A DNA stretch of 64,000 bases from contig NKYR01000024.1 of NCBI GenBank assembly GCA_003184365.1, positions 186,001-250,000 on the forward strand. Reading direction: 5' to 3'. The translations under genes were made by a program, and so were the position numbers. Below are positions 56,618 through 64,000 of the stretch, piece after piece. Below the pieces are notes generated by a model. That model was given only the letters and a program-made list of their open reading frames with translations. It had not been told where the DNA came from and did not search any database. How positions within the stretch are numbered: position 1 is the stretch's first letter; every line of letters begins with the position of its first letter. Origin of the DNA: Evernia prunastri (lineage: Eukaryota > Ascomycota > Lecanoromycetes > Lecanorales > Parmeliaceae).

Positions 56618-57984
56618 TCAAGAAATGAAAGTCGCTTCCGTGAATAATTCCCCTTCCTCTCTCCTCTCAACTCCATCGACCTTGACTGTGATGGAGAGCT
56701 TTTGCTGTGGCGCATACTGCGAGGAGCATGGTCAGCGAAAGAGACACTGAAATCGTGCTTGCTTGAAGGAAGCGTACGTACCTGGTAGATGTAAGGTTTT
56801 GTTCCCACTACTCCACCGACAATAGTCTTGATAAAGCCAGGAATTTTCGCCATCACGTCCACCTTATCGAGTCTCTTGCCCAAGCTTCCTGCCAGTGTGG
56901 CGGAAACAGGCTTCTTGTCCTTGGTAACTCCACCCCAGACATAGTTGACCGCTATTGGCTCTGGCCATTCATTCTCGCGATCTGACTTGACCTTTGTATG
57001 CTCGACAGAGTTCCCTCGGGATCCTGCACAAAGAATCTCTCCATCTGTTGCGATTCCACCAACATTTACGATAGTAGAGCCATAAGAAGGTGGGGTCGTA
57101 TATTCCATCATGACCGCTGAGTAACTTGGGGATTGGAAGTTGACAAAATTCCACTTGGCAGCTGTCATGTGGTCAGCAAATGGAGGAATTATGAAGAGCG
57201 CGATCGCCTGCCTACCCGCGTGATGAGGCTTCATTCCTTGAAGAGCATGCACGAAGAAAGCCCGTCCCTCGAAATTTACTTCTCCAGCTTTGGTAATAAT
57301 GCTACCTTCCGCTTGACATCGAGGCCAGAATCCATGTCTCATGGAGCCCCATGGCTGCTTTGGATCAGTACCAAAATAGCTCTTTCCATCCCTTCCGACA
57401 TGAAATCCCGGCGCCGTCCGCGTGATCGTCAAGTTCACGATGCTGGCTTCGTTCGTGGCAGACTTGACATTGTATGAAGTTCCGTCGTCGCTGAGGGTAA
57501 CAGCGCAGTCATCGGCGTAGCAAGAAAGCTTCTCCGTGTCAAAGTCGAAGTTCTTGAGAGCATCGGAGGACCAGAGATTGGGGGTTTTGCCATCGGGATA
57601 GAATATTTTTGTGTTGAACTGGCATGTGGTGTGTATGCCGCTAATACGAGGGAATCAGTCAGCTGGTGCGCATACGGTAGAGGGAGTGCTGTCTCACGCG
57701 ACATTGCTATATATGACTTGAGCCATTCCAACATGCCCACTATCCGCCATCAAATAGAAAGTCTGTGTCTCCACACACGTCGAAGACATCGCGGCCCATT
57801 CTAGGTCCTTCTTCTGCAGCTCCGTGTAGGGTACTTGCTCTGCCTGCTCGGCGACTGACTGGATGGCTGAAGGTCCATAGATTGGCTCTTGCGTTCCAGC
57901 AACATTTGCTACCCTGCTCTGTCAGTATAAGCGACAAAAAGAAGTATAGGGTGTATTCGCTCACTGCTGCTTTATCCAATTCAT
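56618..57984 (-). CDS. svf1: Survival factor Svf1 family protein
   Basis: Exons 57965-57984, 57698-57913, 56782-57640 and 56618-56716 give 397 residues. The first exon is only 20 nt (MNWIKQ) and is joined through a 51-nt intron to [20 protein letters not shown]. The other introns are 57 nt (GTGAGA...GTATTAG) and 65 nt (GTACGT...CTCGCAG). Recognisable Svf1 features are [20 protein letters not shown], the [14 protein letters not shown] segment, HGFWPRC and the ending [12 protein letters not shown]...FTEATFIS. Svf1 has a double-lipocalin-like fold; in yeast it protects against oxidative and cold stress and has been linked to ceramide transport between ER and Golgi. It is unrelated in function to the dynein gene downstream on the same strand. 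Because of the tiny first exon, automatic annotation may start it wrongly. Length is normal. Confidence 0.93.
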
Positions 57985-58280
57985 GTTTACGACAACGGTT
58001 GATAATAATCAAAATTGTGTAGACTGTAGAGTAGAGTGATCGAGAGACAACCTGCAGACGTCAACCTGCAGATCCGGCACGGCCCGCTGAGAAGATCCTT
58101 GGATTTTAGACTTGTACCTATGATTCCGAGACCTCAGCCAGATGAAGGGTACACTGTCCAAGAAGGAGGGCAGGAGAATTGAATAAACATACGTTCGCTC
58201 GCGACTAGCTTTGCTCTCTGTCCTTTAACACAGAGCCAAAGCATCGTCAACCGTATCAAAACACCACAACTATCTCGCCA
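57985..58280. promoter_or_regulatory. Divergent promoter, Svf1 / uL11m
   Basis: 296 bp separate the two start codons, which point away from each other. No TATA box. A CCTGCAGACGTCAACCTGCAGA segment near 58050 repeats the word CCTGCAGA and contains the palindrome GACGTC. Confidence 0.35.
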
Positions 58281-58797
58281 ATGGCACGAAAAGCGATAGC
58301 CAAAGACCAAGTCGTCAAGCTCATAGTCGGCGCCGGCCAAGCATCGCCCAGTCCCCCTGTCGGTCCAGCCCTAGGTAGCAAGGGAGTGAAGTCGATCGAC
58401 TTTTGTAAAGTACGTCCTCGTGCCCTAGCTCTCTCCCAATGACCGCCTTTTAATTCGCCGTCAGGAGTTCAATGCTCGGACTGCCCACATGACGCCCGGC
58501 ATACCGATCCCCGCTCGAGTCACAGTTCGCCCGGACCGCTCATTCCACTTCGAACTGCGCACACCCACAACAGCTTATCTCTTACTACAGGCAGCGAACG
58601 TGAAGGAAAGGAAGGGGAAGGTGAGGGGGGCTATGTCGCCAGGAAAGGAGAGTGTTGGGGAGGTTTCGCTGAAGCATGTTTATGACATTGCGAAGATAAA
58701 GCAGAGCGAACTGAGACTGAGTGGGCTACCATTGGATGGGTTGTGTAAGAGTGTTATAGCGCAGGCGAAGACAATAGGGGTTACAGTGATACCATAG
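58281..58797 (+). CDS. MRPL19: Mitochondrial large-subunit ribosomal protein uL11m
   Basis: Exons 58281-58409 and 58465-58797 (55-nt intron GTACGT...GCCGTCAG) give 153 residues. The protein is of bacterial L11 type. The N-terminal domain has [20 protein letters not shown], with the Pro-rich GQA-x3-PPVGPALG loop that binds GTPase-associated rRNA; then [15 protein letters not shown]. The C-terminal domain has [35 protein letters not shown] and the ending GVTVIP. The cytosolic eukaryotic homologue (uL11/RPL12) has a different sequence, so this is the mitochondrial form, although no long targeting peptide precedes the domain; uL11m of fungi often starts this way. Yeast name MRPL19. Confidence 0.93.
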
Positions 58798-59019
58798 GGA
58801 ATGATGCATCTGTTCGGCATAGCGACGGTGTCATTTAATATAGGCGAACGCTCTGGGAACCATGATTTAAAGCCATCTTATCATTATCGTTGCATGATGC
58901 GACAAGGCCATCTCATATACGGAATTCTGCTTCCCAAATTGCATGTACTAGACATGAACTCAAACTCTATACATCCCGGCGCTTAGCCCTTCTGCGGCCA
59001 TGCATATTGATCTTGCTAA
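58798..59019. terminator. Convergent 3' ends; no discrete terminator recognised
   Basis: The uL11m stop and the F-box-like gene stop face each other 222 bp apart. The region must contain both polyadenylation sites; no single signal stands out. Confidence 0.25.
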
Positions 59020-60546
59020 TCAAACTTTCACCCGGAAAGTTCCCCCTTCCTTTACAAGAGCTCGAAATTGTACAATGGTGGGATGATGCTTCACCCCGAC
59101 TAGCACTAGCTCGTTCAATCCCCCTGACTCTCCGAGCTTCTTGACGAATGGCTTCACCTGACGCTCATGTCAGCAGACGGTTAGATCCAGACGGTAGTAG
59201 TAATCTGATTACCAAGAGACCTTCATCGTCCATTAATTGCCATTCCGAGAAGTCCAGTGTCAGCTTTTCTAAAGCAGGGAAGCCTAGTCCGCTACGGCCA
59301 CCCCATGGACACAGGTCGTCGCTCTCGCCAAATAATGTCGTGGACCTATAACAGTCTCAGAGTCAGCAGTCCTTTCCCAGGCAAAACGTGAGCAAATTAG
59401 ATAATTGATCGGGGTATCAGGAGCCTTCTGCCGCGAGAACGTATCTTGCATCCTATTAAATGATCCGAAGCGCTAGGATTGCTCTATCATTGTACATACC
59501 AGTCACGCCAAATATGATCTCTGTTCGGAGTGGGGCGTGGTCCATTGACCCCGAGTGGCGAGTGCCATCTACGGATATTTCGGAGTCAGCATGACTTATT
59601 CAAGGCAAGGATTCTGGCACATCGAAAAGAGCTACAGGAACAGAAACAGGATTGTCTTCCCAGCCTGTGCCTTTGAGGCTCGAGGTTTGGTGCACGATAG
59701 AGAAAAAGAACTCTGAACACGTGCGTACCGATACTCCGCGTTCAGATTGATAATGACGGAGCGGAGCAGGGTCAGCCGTCCCATGGGCGCCAATTTGAAA
59801 TTGAATGCTACTTAGTGCCTTCATTAGGTCTCATTACACGCAGATGCCGGCGAATTTGGGATGCCCACCGAGAGGATAGGTAACTAAGCTTTTGCTCTGA
59901 AAAGAGCGGATAGCATTCGCCGAAGAAAATTCGAACGTATTTTGACCGTAGAGAATTGGCAGAGACTCGGAATAGATCAGGCGGCATGTTCTGAGAATCG
60001 CAGAATCGACTTCGGGGATTGGCTTATAGTTGTCTAGCAACGCTGTCTCTTTGCTGCCCAGGTGCTTGTGCGGTTTCTCTATCGGCTCGGTCGTTGTCAG
60101 GAGATGACGGAAAATCATGTGCCTGATCTCGACGGGTATCGCAGAGAACAGCGGGCATTGACCCTGATCCTGGGGTATCACTGGATCTTCTGTGGGATCC
60201 GTCTTGATACTGGCGAATTTCTCTAGTCAGCAATTATCCTTTACGGGCAGGAAATGGACTCAAGAGACATGTGCTAGGCAGCATGGAATTCCTCGAGCAT
60301 GTCCCACCGCTCGTGAGGACGTCTGATCGAGAGAAGTCGCGGCTTCGGGATTCCTACCTCTTCTACTTCGTTAGTGGACAGACCCAAGTCTTACTAGAAT
60401 AGTTGACCTACTCTCGCTCCATCGTACTCAGTAAATGTAGATCTCAGATCAGGACTGGCTGGAGGCGTCTCCCGAGAACGATGATATTGAAATTTGAAGT
60501 TGAAGAAGTTTCCGACGCCAAACGAGAATGACAGATGAGTAGGCAT
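59020..60546 (-). CDS. F-box-like hypothetical protein, multi-exon
   Basis: The gene is clearly coding but I could resolve only part of the splicing. Exon 1 (60412-60546) reads MPTHLSFSFGVGNFF to EYDGAR and ends at a GTAGGT donor. A middle exon, about 59835-60230, holds the F-box-like start CPLFSAIPVEIRHMIFRHLL and AILRTCRLIYSESLPILYGQ with YGQNTFEFSS. A further exon near 59700-59790 reads LLRSVIINLNAEYR. The exon ending at 59213 gives GFPALEKLTLDFSEWQLMDD. The last exon, 59020-59157, is joined through a clean 55-nt intron (GTAATC...GCGTCAG) and gives VKPFVKKLGESGGLNELVLV to the stop. The pattern of F-box-like helix, CRLIY-x-E-x4-LYG-x-N, then leucine-rich ending is a large fungal family. Possible SCF adaptor; substrate unknown. 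Confidence 0.65.
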
Positions 60547-61198
60547 TGATAATGGAGGTAATTGGAAGTAGTCTAAGTACAGCGAAGTGTGGGATGAATG
60601 CAAGAGGCCTAGAGTACGGTCAATTTGGTTGATTCATTAATCGTGATTCTGCATATTGATCCTTCCACCTCTGTGTTTAATAAGTTGTGTTAATAATAGG
60701 TAAGCAAAGAGTTCCATGTTAAGGATTCAAGGAACGTACACTGTACACGCTAGAAGGCTTAACGCCGGCGCTGATAGAGTACCTTACCTACAGGCTACCT
60801 AGGTACCCTCGTACATTAGAGTATAAGCTTTAGAGTTTAAGACTTAAGGATAGAGTACATGTGAATCATCGCATTGCCATCCCACCATCGATTGGCAAAG
60901 ATCCACATAAAACAACCGTTACTCGTCGCTTTTGTACAGGCACCAAGGCATCAAGCACAAGTTTCAGTTGCGGCGGACAAGTATACTTTTTTCTCACCCA
61001 ACAGTTATTTTCCACGCCTTTCCTCCACTTCTGTAATTCTTGTAAACCAACATCATACCTACTTTCAAGAAAATTCAAAGGAAATTTGTGCCGTTGCTTC
61101 ACTGTCCCCACTGTCCCAACATGTCCCATCGTCCCTCTGACACCTAATTCTGGGCAAACCCATCATCTCATCTATCTGAAGGGAATTGGAATGCGAGG
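60547..61198. other. Intergenic region, divergent promoters; no gene seen
   Basis: Contains A+T-rich sequence with TACCT/AGGTA words (60780-60815). The overlapping frames at 60861-61229 on both strands lack coding character. The last 100 bases before 61199 are CT-rich. Confidence 0.5.
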
Positions 61199-63715
61199 AT
61201 GGAACCAACATACCCTAAAAGTCCGTTGAACCCTGAAGGTCTGTCAGCTCACCCTTGAGCTTCGTGGCGCAGTATGTCAGCAGCTGATTCCCTGAGTATC
61301 TCCAGGTGAGGGGGGAAACGCGACATCGGCGCAGACACCGCCTGGCGCACAACAGTCGGGAGTTACAGTACCACAAACAGTCAGATTCGCGTCTGTCAAC
61401 CAAGAAATAGAGCCTGCTCAAGGCCCACAAACCAATACTGAAGCGTCAGAGTCTCCGACATCCAGAGGTGAACTGGGTCCGGATGCAGAGGATGGAATAC
61501 GAAATTTGTCCCTAGGCCTGCATAATTCACATCTCCACCAAAGACGGACAAGCAATTTTACCTTCGAGCCGGTGTCCCTACCCGTCTCGAGAGCGCCCTC
61601 AAATGAATCAAGCCCATATCATACATCGAGGGAGGCAACACGGTCTGGTGCGCCATCTCCCAGAATGTCTCCTCATTCTACAATGACGACACCTCCTCTC
61701 ACTCCAGCGGGAACAGAACATCCTGACCCTTGCCGCCCGGTCCCTGATGGCTCTGGCGCAATCCTGGCCAAAGTTCATCCAGACCCGGTCCAGATGGCTC
61801 CGCAAACCTCGGGTCCCGGGAAACCCCCATCTCCAGCAAGCGCCGCCACCTCAAGGCCCTCGACCCCTTCAGATCTCGCGTCTACCCGTCCAACATCTAC
61901 ATCGCAAGGCTCCAGTACAGCAGATCGCCCGAAGCGTACATCTGGATTTGTCGTTGGACCTTCTGATGACTCGGCGACATCAGCACAAACGGACAGCTCC
62001 ACGTCAAGGCCTAGCGAAAGCTCCGTCCCACCTTCGCGAGAGATTAGTCCCACTCATGTTCTAGAGGGAGGCTCAGGGACACTCACACCTCCATCAGCCT
62101 ATCAAAGACCTTTCACACCAGTTGGTGACCGAGATGATCCATACGCCAGAAGTAAGAGACCTCCTCAAACGAGAAATCTTGATACGATTGATAAGCGATT
62201 CGTCTTTGGTGATGTGCGGCGTCGATCTGGCATCAATTTGGCGACCGGTTCTTCTGGAGCTTTGCCGCGCTCGAACAGCGGCAATGACCTTAAAGCTGAG
62301 CATAGAAAATCGACGTTCTCCATGCATGGCCTAGGGGGTCAGAAGGATCACGTTGCCCATATGGATGATAAGCCACACGGTTCGATGTCCGAGTTGAAAC
62401 GCTTCTTTGGAATAGGAGGTCACCACAAGAAACGTACCCAATCGCCTGCGAAGTCGGCAAAAGCGTCAATGAATAGTAATTCAGGGGTCAGGACGCCGCC
62501 GCATCAGCAAGCGAACGCCAATGTTCCATTTGCTGATGACCATGGTCTGCAAACCAAATGGGGGAAATTTGGAAAGGTCCTTGGGTCAGGGGCTGGAGGT
62601 TCCGTCAAGCTCATGAAGCGAGGCAGCGATGGCCTGACCTTTGCTGTTAAGCAGTTTCGAGATCGACATTCTTATGAGACTGAGCGAGAGTACAACAAAA
62701 AAGTCACCGCCGAATTTTGCATTGGATCAACGTTGCACCACGGCAATATAATAGAGACGCTAGACATCGTGCATGAAAAAGGTCATTGGTATGAGGTCAT
62801 GGAGTACGCGCCATTTGATCTTTTTGCAATTGTGATGACAGGCAAAATGTCAAGGGAAGAGGTCGCCTGCTCCTTTCTTCAAATCGTGAGCGGGGTGACC
62901 TTTCTCCACAGCATGGGGCTTGCCCACAGGGACCTCAAGCTGGACAACGTGGTAGTCAACGAGCATGGCATCATGAAGTTGATCGACTTTGGTAGCGCCA
63001 GTGTCTTCAAATATCCGTTCGAGAATGACATAATATTAGCGAGTGGTAAGTTATCTTGTCCCTTTTGAAACATTTCAGATCTCACGTATAGTCAGGTGTC
63101 GTGGGTTCAGATCCATATTTAGCACCCGAAGTCTACGATCATCCCAAATACGACCCTCAACCCGCGGACATATGGTCTCTTGCCATAATATTTGCCTGCA
63201 TGTCTCTGCGGCGTTTCCCGTGGAAGATGCCCCGTGTGACCGACAATTCCTTCAAGCTCTTCGTCTCGCCGCCATCCGCGGGAACCCCATCCACTGAGGT
63301 TGGCGCTAAGGAAAGGTCAAAGTCTGCAACAGAAGTCACATCTGGCAAGGCAGACGAGCGTAGAAGTTCAGCGCCAGCTCATCAAAACGACAAGCCTGGA
63401 GAGACTTCGGCAGTCAGAAACGATGCCCACGAAACTACAACTCCGGGGCCTCGACTTGATGCTCCGAAAGACAATGTAATCAAAGGGCCCTGGCGCCTAC
63501 TTCGTCTTTTACCCCGAGAAACCAGGACCATAATGGGGAAAATGCTTCAGGTCAACCCTAAAAATCGAGCCACACTGGAGGACATGATGAACGATCCTTG
63601 GATATCAAATACACCAGTTTGCCAACAAGTTGAGGGAGGCAAGGTGATTAAAGCTCGCGGTCATGAGCACACATTAGAACCAGGTACCCCTGCTCCAGCA
63701 CCTGGCCAGAAGTAA
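61199..63715 (+). CDS. sat4: Ser/Thr protein kinase, Hal4/Sat4 family
   Basis: Exons 61199-61238, 61306-63045 and 63096-63715 give 799 residues. The 67-nt first intron (GTCTGT...TCTCCAG, GCTGAT branch) joins MEPTYPKSPLNPE to GEGGNATSAQT; the second is 50 nt (GTAAGT...TAGTCAG). Residues 1-430 are a Ser/Pro/Thr-rich, probably disordered and phosphorylated region with HHKKRTQSP. The kinase domain (about 432-770) has the Gly loop GSGAGGSVK, the AVKQF lysine, KKVTAEFCIGSTLHHGNIIE (typical of this family), the catalytic HRDLKLDN, DFGSA and DPYLAPEVYDHP. A long Ser/Lys-rich insert sits between the APE segment and the last helices. Yeast Hal4/Sat4 and Hal5 regulate Trk potassium uptake and nutrient permease stability, giving salt tolerance. 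It is distinguished from Hrk1/Npr1 relatives only by overall motif resemblance. Confidence 0.9.
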
Positions 63716-64000
63716 AGCGCTCGTTACGCCGCGGCGTTGGGTTTCAGATAGTATATGTGTATGGTGTGTATGGTGCTTTGAGGGACTCCCCTCGATGTCG
63801 CTCCACAGATGCCAGTGTTAATAATCGCGTTTGATTGGACGGAGGCCATGTTTGAGCGATTGCCCGGAAATGAGTTGGTAAATGCGTTTCTGCTGCTAGC
63901 GTCACATCGCAGCATTGTATATCATTTCATGATAATTGATAAATTGGAATCTCTCTGTAGACCTGCAAGGATGCCGTTCGAGTACATTCAACTAGCGGCA
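63716..64000. other. 3' flank of the kinase gene
   Basis: No gene is visible up to the window edge. Short frames on the minus strand are shadows. Confidence 0.5.

Overview
The window is nuclear DNA of a filamentous ascomycete (Pezizomycotina). Three things point there: short GT-AG introns of about 44-90 nt, most with a CTAAC/CTGAC-like branch site before the acceptor; fungal-type versions of cytoplasmic dynein heavy chain, TYW1, Svf1, Hal4/Sat4 kinase and cytochrome-b5-fused fatty acid 2-hydroxylase; and F-box-like and PTH11-like gene families. A Dothideomycete would fit, but I cannot fix the class from sequence alone. All gene models were assembled by hand from reading frames and splice signals, using ATG starts only.

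Layout. (1) 1-5.1 kb: a small GPI-anchor-like surface protein (969), a rhodopsin-like/PTH11-type membrane protein (minus strand, with a GC-AG intron) and a fatty acid 2-hydroxylase (minus strand, three exons). (2) 5.1-25.6 kb: a gene-poor accessory island. It holds decayed coding stretches with good frames broken by TAA/TAG/TGA codons, three related pieces of one unknown gene family (13.0, 15.1 and 18.3 kb; only the 15.1-kb copy looks intact), local tandem repeats, an LTR-like segment in A+T-rich sequence (20.5-21.9 kb) and remnants ending in a Cys-rich ORF with Zn2Cys6-like spacing. (3) 25.6-27.4 kb: a seven-exon adenylosuccinate synthetase whose substrate-loop sequences are unusual, on the edge of the island. 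(4) 28-43 kb: conserved, densely packed genes: TYW1 and a PQ-loop protein (divergent pair), a hairpin MITE-like element, a TauD-type dioxygenase with a 22-C run in an intron, a Zip2/SHOC1-like XPF-fold protein, an F-box-like gene and a WRAP53/Swt21-type WD40 protein. (5) 43-58 kb: a 4362-residue cytoplasmic dynein heavy chain (12.3-kb central exon) and, upstream on the same strand, Svf1. (6) 58-64 kb: mitochondrial ribosomal protein uL11m, another F-box-like gene and a Hal4/Sat4-type kinase.

The conserved genes are unrelated housekeeping functions (retrograde transport, tRNA wybutosine synthesis, sphingolipid hydroxylation, stress survival, ion homeostasis, mitochondrial translation, meiotic crossover formation). 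No pathway cluster ties them together. The least explained material is the island at 5-25 kb, its unknown protein family and the adjoining adenylosuccinate synthetase.
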